This document shows, piece after piece, positions 1 to 11,011 of a stretch of 64,000 nucleotides of DNA (its first letter is position 1; each line of letters begins with the position of its first letter). Under the pieces are notes generated by a model. The model did not search any database, was not told the origin of the DNA, and worked only from the letters and a program-made list of their open reading frames with translations. The position numbers were made by a program, and so were the translations under genes. The DNA comes from Augochlora pura. Taxonomy: Eukaryota > Arthropoda > Insecta > Hymenoptera > Halictidae. The DNA lies in NCBI RefSeq assembly GCF_028453695.1, contig NC_135774.1, positions 16,368,001 through 16,432,000 of the forward strand, read 5' to 3'.

Positions 1-2868
1 GATGCCTGTTGGAAAGCACAGTAAATTCTCTCGAATTAACCCTCAGGTTGTAATAAAAAATGAATAATTTGAGAAGAGGAGATACGACCACTAGAGCCTC
101 GCGGCTAATTTTACAGTCATCGATTGTCAATAATTATATTTACAAGCTGAGGGACAATTTGAGAGAATTTACTGTATTTAAATTCGATTCAAATTTCACA
201 ACTCCAAGCATTTTAGTCTTTTTCCCATTTAAATGGTGATGACCTTGAGATATTCGCTCCGTCGAGGTCGTCTTCAAACGTTTGCGCCATGTGGTTCCTT
301 TGATCGCCATGCGCCCCATTCTTCCGGTTCGACACAGTATTTAACAACAGACGGGTTGAAACCGAAATGAGAAAAATGGCGGTCGAAAGCTACCGGAAGT
401 TGGAGTGTACCGTCGGTCGTACCGACTTGTTTGAACGCACGAGACCCGCTGGCAAATGATTCGGCAAAGAGAATGATCGGACGTACTACGAGCACAGAGT
501 TCCCGAGCGGTCGCATTGTCATCGCGTTGTGAAACGGCGCGGACCAAATTCGACACTTCTGAACAGGAACTCGCAAAAAGCGAGGCATCCTCTCCGGCTT
601 CCTTCTTCGGCTTCCTCTTCGGCTTCCTCTTCAGTTTCCTCTTCGGCGAGATAAAAGTAGCGGCGGAAAGGTACGAGAGCATAGAAGAGCCCCCGCTATT
701 TTCATTTTCGCGAAATGAACCGAGAACTCGGCGAGAAGAGGTTGCATTCGATGGCCTCCGTCGAAAGACGTCTCTTTCAGAAGCCTGTTCGCGTGCACAG
801 GGTCAGTGGGTCGAACGATGAACCGTGAATGCGTTTAGGTGATTCGCCTGAACCAATTCGAGAACCTTATGCTTTGATACGGTGGAGAAGCATTTACACT
901 CATACATGAAAGTATTCGAAAGCCACACTGAGGAGCGTGACTATAGCACCGTCCCCACATTTGAGTATTTCGTACTTCTGTTTGGGAATATTATCAATTA
1001 TATGATAATATCAATTATATAGAATATCAATCATATACAGTAGTATATGATCGAGGTACTATCACAACAGCCTTGATATGTTTTACTATAGCGTACATTA
1101 CAAAAATTCGAAAAAATTGTCGAGCGCAGGCTTGCGATAACATTTTATCATAGGATTAATACGAAAACAATGTTATAGTTTTTTATTCGTTATATATTAT
1201 ATCGGTTATTTCTTTATTGCCTTAATCACGAAACAATTTTGCTGTACACTTTGGTGTGTTTTAAGTGCACGGAAAACTACACGATCTAATTTATATAATT
1301 TATTATATAATTTAATTTACACAATTTATACTTACTATTTAATTTATAAAATTTATACTTATTATTTTTGTTACTATAAATATACGCAAAAATGGGAACA
1401 CTAACAGATATAGGTATCTGCATATATAAAAAATAGTATTTTACGCATTACGCGTTATTAATAAAGAATAACAAATAATTTACGAATAATATGAATGAAA
1501 TCTTCGTTCAAATCTTATTATATTCAAATACTAAGTAATGAAGTCCACAATTTGGCACAACAATTATCATTTCGACAGTAGAAAGTAAAACTAACAATAC
1601 AGTTGTATACAAGACGATAACAATAAGATTGCAGATACAGTCAAATGCTTTGTAACGGAATCATTGTTTCACGGTTCCGGCGAACGAACAAGGATCGTTA
1701 TTTTCCAAGGATCGATCAAGACATAGGAAACACTCGCACTATAATTTGAAACCAAAGCTTCCATGGTTCGGTGTCTGGGTACGTTTGAATACTAGTTTAA
1801 CGATTTCTCCAATCCTTCGACCCTCGGGAGTATTCGCTTCGGGATCGAGACACATCACAGAACAGCGTTTAATCTGTTGGATTACTGGGCGTGATCGTGG
1901 CAGTCGAATTTAAAGCAGCAATCAATAGCAGCGAACAGGAAATAGACGACCGCCTCGTGTGTCACTTGTTTTTATTCAGGATCTCGTTCGCCGGAGCCGC
2001 CCGGTCTATAATCGTACGATTTATAATTGCCGGCGAGAATTCGGTCGAGTCAATGAACTCCAAGGTCAACGCTGGACCTTGACTCCGCTCGTCCATTCAT
2101 TGCTTCTCAGGTCTATATACGTAATTATTTATTTATTCGTCGATTCTTTATATATAATTACTGGTACTTTATTATTTTATTTTATTTACTGCTGCATTTA
2201 TTTATTTCTACTATATTTAATCTTACTTATTTTACCAGATTTTAGATGTTTATCTTTTACTTTGATTAGACACTTTTTGAAATATTTCTGTCAGTTAATT
2301 TTGCTACGTTATAATTGTTACTGGGATTAATATTGTTATTACCTTACTGTCATTTTGTCATTTCATTATTTCTTATCGTGTTATAGGTTACTTTATTCTT
2401 AATTTATTCTTCTGTCTTATTTTCACCGATTTTTATAATGCTGTGTACAGTTATTACTATTATTTATTGCATTGTTTAGAAAATGTGTCGTTAAATGTTT
2501 ATGCGTTGAACAGTGATTTTTCTAAAAATATTTTATGCAATCTCTTTATACAATCTTCAAATTCGACTCAACTTATCTCCAAGTTTCGCAGATATTGTTT
2601 ATTCGTTCATTGTAGAGATCCTAGGAATAAAAGCTAAACACAAAGATGAGAAGTATAATTACTAGACTGTGGATTTTATACAGTTGCAACAACATTGTGT
2701 AGACCAAATACGAAACGTAAAAGTATTTAGAGAATCTTTAAATATTTTATTTTATTGAATAATATTTCCCTTTCTGAATACATATGAGTTATAACTATAG
2801 TCGCATATCTCACTTAATTTAAGGTCATCTAATTAGAGAATTGCATTCGCTTGTTTATTCTACTCTTA
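1..2868. other. Intergenic, no gene recognised
   Basis: Bases 1-900 are moderately GC-rich with short open frames on both strands that match nothing I know. From 900 to 2868 the DNA is very AT-rich (for example 960-1440 and 2100-2460). I see no element boundaries or gene here apart from the short tandem repeat at 594-648. Confidence 0.5.
594..648. repeat. 12-bp tandem repeat (CTTCGGCTTCCT type)
   Basis: About four and a half copies of a 12-bp polypyrimidine unit. One minus-strand frame reads it as KRKPKRKPKK. The length is a multiple of three, but the surrounding frame has no recognisable protein, so I treat it as a simple repeat. Confidence 0.8.
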
Positions 2869-3077
2869 TTAACACGTTGACGCTGACACGGAAATTTAAA
2901 AAGAAATTAAATAATTATGTTACGTTTATAATATTCGATCATAATGTTTTTACTGTCGAATATCTGTTTATAATCTTAAGATAAAATAACATAAATCTAC
3001 TTCGTGAAATACAAGCAAAATAAACAAATACAGCACGTGTGACCCATCGGTGATGCAATCCGGCGTCGACATGTTAA
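2869..3077. mobile_element. TTAA-flanked MITE (piggyBac-like target)
   Basis: 209 bp bounded by TTAA on both sides with matching inverted ends: left TTAACACGTTGACGC, right reads TTAACATGTCGACGC on the opposite strand. No coding capacity. TTAA target duplication is the signature of piggyBac-superfamily transposition; the family assignment is inferred from this alone. Confidence 0.7.
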
Positions 3078-4236
3078 CTGGAATATAATATAAATTTCTT
3101 CCTTTTATAATAATTAAAAAGATAAACCATCTCGTATCTATTTTAATTTCTCTTCTCTGTTGCTTTTATCATTCATTTTGTTTTTCTTCACTCTAGCATA
3201 TCTTCCCTCGTTGCATCGCAAACATTCATTAAATGTAGGTAACGCTGTGTTATCACTCTTATCTACCGCACATTCTGCACCTTTTTCCTCATTTTTCATC
3301 CAACACCTACTTGCCCCAACATCACGTTATTATTTTAAGTCTATTTATCTTTCTTCTTCCTTGTGTGTGAATACCGTTGTATCATTTCCCAATAATTGAA
3401 ACCATTAACGTACACTGATGAACGAAATAACGAGGTACCGTTTTATACATAAGAAATTTTATATACAAGGGTGTCCCAAAAATCACTATCAATCGGAAAA
3501 TGAGGGGTTCCTGAGGTCATTTAAAGTAAATTTTTCCTTAGTTTAAGAGTTATTAATAAAAAAGAGTGACCAATGTAAGCTCAGTTGACGCAAGACCGCC
3601 TCGCGCTTCTTGCTCAGTGTTTTTCTTTAATAAGTCGTAAACAAATTGTAATTACGCTGAAGAAAACGTTAGAGGAAGAGGACTTATAACTATTTCATAA
3701 TAATTCACAAGTATTATGAAACAATTATCATTTTTATTATAATTTTATTATAATTTTTATTATAATTATATCAAGCTTTTACTAGAGAACGTGGATTTCA
3801 TTGTTGCAACGATTTACATTAGAGTTAATCGAAATGACTTCTGAAATAAATTACTTATTACACAGCGATCGAAATATATTCTTGTTTAATGGTGTTAATC
3901 TGTATTATCTGGAAAATTTAGTATAGATAAAACAACTTATGACCGATAGTGCTTAGACATTTAAAATATTTCAAAAAGTGGTGTTAATCAATTTTGTCTG
4001 CAAACAGCTGAAATGGCGATAATGTTAAATCAAAATCATGAAGCTGCAAGAGAGATGGCACAAGATCATTAAACAAAATGGAGAGTACATGATTGATTTA
4101 GGTTTATTCTGCGTACGAAAAAATGAGTTTCATTTCATGCTTCAAAATCGAAATTAATCTTTTGCTAAACCAATATATTTAATAAAATCTTAAAATTATT
4201 AGCATAATACGGCCTGGTTCCTTTTTCACGAGGTTC
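3078..4236. other. AT-rich intergenic DNA with one repeat end
   Basis: No gene seen. At 3466-3525 the sequence TACAAGGGTGTCCCAAAAAT starts a stretch that recurs in inverted form near 50725-50785 (ending TTTTGGGACACTCTGTATA), so it is an end of an unclassified interspersed repeat. Confidence 0.45.
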
Positions 4237-5032
4237 TTAACCCCTTGACTACGGCAAACTTTGATACGCACCGGCTTTACCATACGGCAGGAATTGAATT
4301 ACGATGTGCGCCGTGAACGGCAAATTCTTGGTTAGGGATGCAGTTTTATGAAAACATATCTCAATGAACAAGAAATTAAATTTCACTACATTAGAACAAT
4401 ATTATTTCTTTCTTCATATTCTGAACCGGAATGCTACTTTAAACATTGAACATGTAATATTAATCCATTCGCTCCGAACGACGGATATATGCTTCAACCA
4501 CATGGAAACTCGCAGAACCGAACGACGGATATATCCGTCATCCATATGAAAACTCGCGGAGCCGAACGCCGGATATATCCGACATACCGGTAAAATCACG
4601 GTCTAATTTTTGGATAGCACAGTTTCTTGCGACTGATGCGTGAATCTTTTGACGAAACAAATAAACGACACACCACTCAAATTATATTCGTTATACCTGC
4701 ATTTTTCGATTACTACTGTGTTACATTCCATAAAGGGATAGAAAATCGAAAGTACTAAGTTTAGGGTAAAGAATTTCAGTGAAGTTTTCTATTGGTACGT
4801 CCATCTGCTGTCTCAAAATATCATCCCATTTCTTATAAGTATTATAAGTTACTATCATTTCAATGAAGTGTTATGTGGCGCCCTTCACAAAATGGCATCA
4901 AGGGAATTGCAACTGGCGTGCAACTTGGATAGATTGAGAATTGATTTGGATAGCAATATGCTCACCTTCGGCGGGAGGACCTGTTCAGGAGTGACGCAAC
5001 GGCAGACTGATTCGCCGAAGCCAAAGGGTTAA
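4237..5032. mobile_element. TTAA-flanked non-autonomous element
   Basis: The left end is TTAACCCCTTGACTACGGC. The right end reads TTAACCCTTTGGCTTCGGC on the opposite strand, so the ends are imperfect inverted repeats inside TTAA. It holds three copies of a 41-44 bp tandem repeat (4470-4590) and no protein. A related end, reading TTAACCCCTTGGCTACTG inward, lies at 6598-6615, so an outer element 4237-6615 containing the mariner is an alternative reading. Confidence 0.5.
4470..4590. repeat. Three-unit tandem repeat, about 44 bp
   Basis: Units share CCGAACGACGGATATAT followed by ATGGAAACTCGC-like sequence. The third unit is partial and diverges to CGCCGGATATATCCGACAT. The GGATATATCC core is palindromic. 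Confidence 0.75.
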
Positions 5033-5137
5033 TGTAAGGCTTATCTCACAATATATCTAGTAATCTAGTAAAGTGCGATATAATTCGAAACATGGATATA
5101 AACAAAATCTTACGTCACATTTCTTACATTCGTAATA

Positions 5138-6437
5138 TTGAGTTGTTCAGAAAGTAATTTCATTTTTTCTTGTGATAATGAAAGACAATTTTCGTATAAT
5201 GAACAAATATTTTATTAAATGTGATATTGGCCATTCTGTTCCCACTACCTTTTGCCATCTTTCTGGTAGTAGCATGATTCCACGCACATAAAATTTTTGG
5301 TCTTTACTGACAAAAAATTGATCGAGGTGGTTTTTAACCTCTTCATTTAAAGTGAAGGTTTAAGCATCTAAAAAGTTTTGCAGCGACCGGAACAAATAAT
5401 AATCCGAAGGGGCCAGATCTGGAGAATATGGTGGGTATGGCATTGTATCCCATTCAAGCTGTTAAAGCTTTTGGCGAGTGATCAAACTTGTATGAGGTCT
5501 CGCATTATCTTGGTGGAACACTACGCCTTTTCTGTTGATTAATTCTGGCCTTTTCTGTTGAAGTGCATTATTCAGTTTGTCCAGCTGATGACAGTAGACT
5601 TCCGAATTAATTGTTGTGTTATCCGATAAAAGCTCAAAAAAACGATTTCTTTAAAATCCTACCAATCAGGCAGCATCGCTCTTTTTTCATAGATATTGGC
5701 TTTGGAAATGCTTTGAGCCGGTTCGTCTTCTTTGATCCATGATCTCTCGCGTTTTACATTGTTATATACACAACCCAAATATGTACAACCCATTTTTCGT
5801 CCCCAGTAATGATGTGCTTCAAAAATGGATAATTTTCGTGACGTTTGAGAAGCGAATCACAGACGTCAACGCAACGACAAACTCTCCGTGAGAACATGGG
5901 GAACCCATATATCGAGCCTTGAGGTTAAACCCAGGCCTTTCAAGTGGTCATAAACAATTGGATTTGATAAATTAAACCTCTCACCGATCTCACGTGTTGT
6001 TATTCGCCGATTTGCACCAACTAATGCCTTTATCGTGACTTTATCAGCTCCAACCGGCCTTCCAGAACGTGGTGCATCTTCGACATCAAAATTGCCGGAT
6101 CGAAATTTTGCAAACCACTTCTGGCACTGGCGTACTGTCAACACATCTTCTCCATACACATCGGTTAATTTCTTTTTGCCTTGAATAGTATTTTTACCTT
6201 ATCTATAATAAAAAAACAGTAAAATATGACGAAAATGCTGCTTATTACTCTCCATATTTAAAAGGACACCAACCAAAAACTACTGCGTAGAATCAATTGG
6301 ACTTTTTCACACACAAACCTTGCTATATCAGCTCTCAAAACATATAATGATTATGCGGCTTAAGTGTGGAGTTGGGTGTAAAAAATACAAATAAAGCCTC
6401 TGTCGGGAAAAACGAAATTACTTTCCGAACAACCCAA
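5138..6437 (-). mobile_element. mariner element, about 1.3 kb, decayed
   Basis: Flanked by TA on both sides (5136-5137, 6438-6439). The left end reads TTGAGTTGTTCAGAAAGTAA and the right end, reverse-complemented, TTGGGTTGTTCGGAAAGTAA: clear terminal inverted repeats. Length and TIR placement fit a full-length mariner. The transposase is on the minus strand and broken. A truncated copy of the same family is at 10021-11009 and a fragment at 8072-8240. Confidence 0.9.
5230..6255 (-). pseudogene. mariner transposase pseudogene
   Basis: Reading from an ATG at 6255, the protein starts MESNKQHFRHILLFF and hits an in-frame TAA at codon 19. It then continues in the same frame through a mariner N-terminal region: RQCQKWFAKFRSGNFDVEDA, then a PRSGRP motif, then the second helix-turn-helix with RRITTREIGERFNLS and WVPHVL (to about 5866). 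Downstream, ITGDEKW with the first catalytic Asp is visible only after a frameshift. The remainder is disrupted by further stops and shifts. Not functional. Confidence 0.88.
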
Positions 6438-6539
6438 TATGTCTCACTTCTTTTGTTATGTTTTTGTCGCATCACACATTTACGCCTTTTGTCTAAACGT
6501 GGTCCGATCTATCGGAATAATTATCGATAAAATTCTCAG

Positions 6540-6615
6540 AACGGCTACAGGCGCTGTCAGTGTTGCAAACGCAAAATTTCTAAGCGCCTATAGGCCACAG
6601 TAGCCAAGGGGTTAA
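6540..6615. repeat. TTAA-element terminus
   Basis: Ends with GTAGCCAAGGGGTTAA, the inverse of the left end at 4237. The adjoining TTTCTAAGCGCC motif recurs at about 57438-57450 next to a similar TTTGCAAAAC stretch, so this is a dispersed terminus. Confidence 0.5.
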
Positions 6616-7298
6616 GAAGAGAGGTTCTCATTTTCAAAAAGAAATTAAAGTTTCAACTATTAAATTTTTTTGTTAAATTTTAACTATCTAAATGTTCTAG
6701 CATTTTACGAGCGATCAAGGAAATTACTATTTTTAGACATCCGGCATATCAAGAGCAGTGAAGAAAACTATTTTTAGTCACCCGGATGCTAATGTGTTAG
6801 AAATAAACTACGTTATAAGCGGGGATCTTCTTCTCAAGGCCACATAATAGTATAAACAAACTAAAGTTAAAGCACTGTGGTCATTGATGTTCAATGTTTT
6901 GAAGTTTCAAGTGTTTGAAGTTTCAAACTGTTAGGATACTTGAATTAGTTTGTTGTAAAACGTTGGTGTGCAGTTTTTTGTGAATCTGTTCTATAGAAAT
7001 GATTTGTTAATAGTTGGATTATAAATGTTTAAGTACTTTTTAATTCGAAATCGAATTATGAGACGAGGAAAGGTGATAACCGAGGATGAGAAATTAATCT
7101 ACTGGATTTCAAGTCAAGTACAAATTGCAAAAAAAAAACAAAAGAAGTCAATGCTATTATATTATATTTTTTACAAAATCGCGAAAAATACAAAGAGAAG
7201 GAAAGAAACGAAATAGATCGAAAGAAAGACCTGTGGCCTTTTGTATGAGAGAAAAATATATTGATTTTAATATATATAATAACAAAGGCACGAATATA
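6616..7298. other. AT-rich intergenic DNA
   Basis: No gene recognised. Lysine-rich short open frames around 7025-7330 follow from A-rich sequence. Confidence 0.5.
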
Positions 7299-7874
7299 CA
7301 GCGACTCCAAAAAATGTTCGCACACTAGTGTAACTTTGACTTCTACGCCATATATTTAAATAAATATATAATGAAAGAAAAAATCCTTTACAATATATTA
7401 AAGACAAGAATATAAGTGTCAAAATGCAACGAATTTTCGATTTAGTATAAAACTTTATTTACATAATTGCAAAAATATACAGAAACATCGAATTTTTACG
7501 TAACATAAGTATTCGTACTAATTTATAAAGTTAGGGTCAAAAGTTAAAAAAATAAGTTTTTTTTTAATTTGTATTGCTAGTTTCATACTTCTAACAATAA
7601 ATTTCAGAAAGTTTGAAATCTAAAAAAGTTATTATTTATTTAAAATCGACGTTATTTATATTCCTATTTCACACGATTTTGATTTGTTTATAGTACGCAT
7701 TTTTCTCGTTGCAACTTGTACTATCGAATTCACTTTATGTCATCTTAATTTTTGAATGCAGCTGAAGAAATTTGTAAAAGTGGATAGCATTTTTGGTTAA
7801 TTTTTACATCGATATTAACGCGTAAATGTGCCAAAAATGTATCCCAATTTTACACAGTTCCATACATTTACATG

Positions 7875-8045
7875 TTAACTCTTTGTAGTCGGAGCCATTT
7901 CAACTGGAAATGTCTGTTCAGATTGATGGTGATCCCATTTTATATAACCTGTTGCATTTTATACATTATGGAATTGAATTTTATGACTCGTGCAACTGGT
8001 AACTGTTCTTAACAATTTTCTAAGTTTAAATAAACTAAAGGATCT
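7875..8045. mobile_element. TTAA MITE, right end unclear
   Basis: Begins TTAACTCTTTGTAGTCGGAG and is closely similar for about 150 bp to the MITE at 43943-44187 (shared CATTTTATACATTA, GGAATTGAATTTT, GACTCGTGC). The right terminus is not recognisable before the insertion at 8072. Confidence 0.6.
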
Positions 8046-8071
8046 GTAAAGGATTTTTTCCTTTCATTATA

Positions 8072-8426
8072 TTGGGTTCTTCGAAAAGTAATTTCGTTTC
8101 TTCCCAACAAAGGACTTAATTTTTGACAGCCAACTTCACACTTCAGCTGCATAATCATTATATATTTGGACAACTGATATAGTAAGCCTTGTTTGTTAAA
8201 AATTTTGTTTGATTCTTTGCATTAGTTTTTGTTTATATACTGATTATTACTGACATAATGATTTTTTTCATAAGTTAATGATATTTATTGTACAATATAA
8301 TTTCTGTCGTTACTTATGACCTCTTTAGATCTTTATGATGTGAAAAACACCATTTTTTAAAAAGATATATGCGATATATCGAAAAATAAAATTACATTAT
8401 CGGACAGAATTTTCCGGTGGATCTAA
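8072..8426. mobile_element. 355-bp insertion with ends from two mariner families
   Basis: TA on both sides (8070-8071 and 8427-8428). The left 165 bp match the 5' end of the mariner at 5138-6437 (TTGGGTTCTTCGAAAAGTAA). The right 150 bp match a different mariner-type end also present at 36285-36452, with CGGACAGAATTTTCCGGTGG next to the terminus. The inverted copy of the host Tc1-like end at 7340-7375 is uninterrupted and gives the empty site. Confidence 0.7.
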
Positions 8427-8496
8427 TACATTTATTTAAATATATAGCGTCGAAGTCAAAGTTATACTAAACTCCAAATAGTTTCAAGAATCTCTG

Positions 8497-9155
8497 TAAG
8501 TAAAAACGGAAACAAAATCAGCTGTGTAGTGTCTGCCTACTAGTATTTCCCAGGAAAAAACTCATTTCTACTTACGACAGGTTTAACAATGTCGACTTAT
8601 GGCCGGCTGAAACCGGCGAACAACCCACTGTGCGTCGGCCGAGGAGTCTCGCCAACAAAAAGGATCACTTTGACGACGACACCGGAGGACGGTGCCAGTG
8701 ATGGTAGTTTGCGCAGAATCGCCGGTGACCGGCGTCTTGATCCGCGTCGGTCGCGCGCCGACAGTCGTGAATCGCACGGCGCCGGTGTCGGTTCGCCGTT
8801 TCGTAATTCCCGGTTTCGCGGTTCTCGATTCCTCCCTCGAAAACCCGGAATTGGTAAACCGGAGACACCTATAGCGACCAGTGAAGCGACCCGAAGCGAA
8901 CTAGTGAAGTGAACAAAAAGAAGACCGGACCAGGTAGTGAGCCGCCAACACCGCTCGTGGAACGAAAAAAGAGACCAGTTTTCGATTGTGACCCTTAAAT
9001 GGCCCGATCACGTTTGCCAGTCCTTCCCGGAGGCTCCCGATCGAATTGGATCAACCGTCAATGATGTAAGCCAGTTAGTTGTTCAATCAGGCAAAAGATG
9101 GACTGTGCTCGGGAGGGTGTCTTCTGATGGAGCGTAGGAGTTATCAGTGATCAGA
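8497..9155 (+). promoter_or_regulatory. CpG-rich probable promoter/5' leader of the receptor gene
   Basis: After the Tc1-like remnant the composition switches from strongly AT-rich to GC- and CpG-rich from about 8580 and stays so into the coding exon. That fits a first exon or 5' leader. It carries an upstream ATG at 8589 in good context opening 107 codons; if transcribed this would be an upstream ORF, but its product resembles nothing I know. No TATA box or start site is evident, so transcript boundaries are unknown. Confidence 0.4.
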
Positions 9156-9999
9156 ATGGACGAGCCGGTGACGACGTCCTCTAGCAGCAGCTACCCTGGG
9201 ACCCAGGACTACCTGCAGGACTACGCGTGGTGGTACAACGGCACTGGTTCCCATGACGATGACTTCTCGAAGGGTGATCAGAATCAGCTGAACAGTCAGG
9301 CCAGGAGAGACCCGCTTTACATCGTGGTGCCCGTGATCCTGATCTACGTGACCATCTTCGTGACCGGCACCATCGGAAACATCAGCACGTGCATCGTGAT
9401 CGCACGCAACAAGTTGATGCACACAGCGACCAACTACTACCTGTTCAGTCTGGCGGTGTCAGACCTGTTGCTGCTGGTCTCTGGCCTGCCGCCGGAGATA
9501 TACATGGTCTGGTGCAAGTACCCCTACATATTCGGCGAGGGGTTTTGTATTTTAAGAGGCCTGGCAGGCGAAACGTCTGCGAACGCGTCGGTTTTGACCA
9601 TCACGGCATTCACCGTCGAGAGGTACGTGGCAATTTGCCACCCCTTCCTCGCACAGACTATGTCCAAGCTCTCCAGAGCTGTGAAACTTATCCTAGTCAT
9701 CTGGCTCGTCGCTCTTTGCTTCGCTTTGCCCATGGCTTTGCAATTCGGTGTCGTGCAGCTGGATCAAGACCCTACCATGGTCAGCTGCACCATGAAGAAG
9801 GTCATCGTGCAGCACTCGTTCGAACTTTCCACGTTTCTGTTCTTCGTCGTGCCCATGAGTCTTATCACCGTGCTCTATGTTCTCATTGGCTTGAAGCTGA
9901 GGAAGTCGAACATGATGAAGAGGAGCCACGGAAGTGGGGAGGGTGGCAGCTGCAGGAACAACCCTGGAAGGTCATCCAGGAGGGTTCTGAAGATGCTCG
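9156..9999 (+). CDS. Pyrokinin/PBAN-type neuropeptide receptor, coding exon 1 (N-terminus to ICL3)
   Basis: This exon encodes the first 281 residues, plus one base of the next codon, of a rhodopsin-class GPCR. I see an extracellular N-terminus with an N-G-T glycosylation site (N28), TM1 with GTIGN (N75), TM2 with LAVSD (D103), the TM3 cysteine C131, the ERY motif (155-157) followed by VAICHPF, TM4 with W183, the ECL2 cysteine C211, TM5 with P233, and a basic ICL3. The stretch GETSANASVLTITAFTVERY is characteristic of insect pyrokinin/PBAN receptors, which in that family bind FXPRL-amide peptides and usually couple to Gq at the plasma membrane. The start is ATG 9156 (A at -3, G at +4), with an in-frame TAG at 9135. 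A GTG nine bases upstream is in frame but is not a plausible start. The exon ends CTCG|GTAAGT, phase 1. CapaR is less likely because it lacks this TM3 wording. PK1-R versus PK2-R cannot be decided here. Confidence 0.93.
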
Positions 10000-10020
10000 G
10001 TAAGTGCTGGAATGTTTCTA

Positions 10021-11009
10021 TTGGGTTTCTCGAGGATTTTCTTATAGTCTTTAAATACTTTATTGAATCATATATGTATTCTCCATTTTCATACAATACT
10101 TTTTGCCATCTTCCTGGCTTTGATTTGACGTGATTGACTTTTGATTAAAGTCATTTTTGACGTCTTTATTTGAAGCGAAGGTTTTGCCGTTTAAAAAATA
10201 TTGTTTAGTAATAATCAACAAGTAGTAATCCGAAGGTGTCAGATCTGGAAATTATAGTACTTCATAATTGATGGTGATATTGTCTGGTAGAAACTAAAAA
10301 AAGAACGATTCCCTTAAAATCCCACTAAATAGACAGCATCACATTTTTTAAATAAATATTTATATTTTGGAAATACTTTGGGTCGGTTCATCTTTTTTAC
10401 TACATGATCATTTGTGTTTAACATTTTTGTAGACAACTGATTTCTCATCCCCACTGACGATTCGCTTAAAAAATGGACGTTTGAGATTTTTCTTGACGTT
10501 TGAGAATATGCAGAACTCATTAGTTTTGAAATGAAACTAAAACATTTCACGTGATCGCAGTCGAAGTTAATGGATTTAACCTTTCAGCTATCTCAATACA
10601 ATATACTTCAATCAATACCATTATTTTGTTTTTATCAACTTCAACTGACCGTCTAGAACGTGGTGCATCTTTAACATAAAAATTGCCGAAAGAAAATTTT
10701 ACAAACCAGTTTTGGCACCGGCGTTCCGTCAATACATTTTCTCCGTTCACGTCAAATAATTTTTGTCTCGCTTGAACAGCATGTTTACCTCATCTATAGT
10801 AAAAACATAAAATATGCCGAAAATGCTGCTTGGCACCAAAGGAAAACTATTGCGCTAAATTGAACAAACTTGTTCACAAACAAAGCCTTACTATATCAGC
10901 TAGCAAAATATATAAAGTTCATGCGGTTTAAATGTAAAATTGACTGTGAAAAACTATAATTACGTTCTTTGTTGAGAAAAACGAAATTATTTTCCCTCAT
11001 ATAGCCTAA
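10021..11009 (-). mobile_element. mariner, internally shortened, beside the exon 1 donor
   Basis: Flanked by TA (10019-10020 and 11010-11011). The left end is TTGGGTTTCTCGAGGATTTT and the right end, reverse-complemented, TTAGGCTATATGAGGGAAAA. It is colinear with the mariner at 5138-6437 (shared TTTTGCCATCTTCCTGG region and AATCCGAAGG..CAGATCTGGA block) but about 310 bp shorter, so part of the interior is deleted. It starts 21 bases into intron 1. Confidence 0.85.
10547..10835 (-). pseudogene. mariner transposase fragment (N-terminal)
   Basis: Minus-strand translation gives KQHFRHILCFYYR, a stop, then QKLFDVNGENVLTERRCQNW and FGNFYVKDAPRSRRSVEVDK, clearly the same N-terminal region as the transposase at 5230-6255. 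It loses frame after the position of the second helix-turn-helix (IEIAERLN). The catalytic region is too decayed to read. Confidence 0.85.
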
Positions 11010-11011
11010 TA

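Larger units (their letters stand above)
7299..8496. mobile_element. Tc1-like element remnant with nested insertions
   Basis: The left end begins CAGCGACTCCAAAAAATGTT after a TA and runs into AACTTTGACTTCTACGCC. The inverse of this (AGTCAAAGTTATACTAAACT) ends at 8496 before a TA. The inner part of the ends, TATTTAAATAAATATA with a nearby TCCTTTAC, is also inverted. Ends of the same family occur at about 23635-23710 and 27815-27890. No transposase is readable inside. A TTAA MITE (7875) and a 355-bp mariner-ended insertion (8072-8426) lie within. Confidence 0.55.

Noticed and set aside
274..821. Overlapping open frames of about 100 codons on both strands
   Set aside because: Driven by the purine/pyrimidine-biased 12-bp repeat and local GC; no recognisable domain, conflicting strands and no splice or start evidence.
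8937..9137. Possible upstream coding extension of the receptor
   Set aside because: Begins with GTG, stops before the receptor ATG in another frame, and an in-frame TAG lies at 9135 for the receptor frame.
9389..10003. 204-residue open frame overlapping exon 1
   Set aside because: Shadow frame of the receptor exon; GC-rich codons of the real frame keep it open, and it has no domain.
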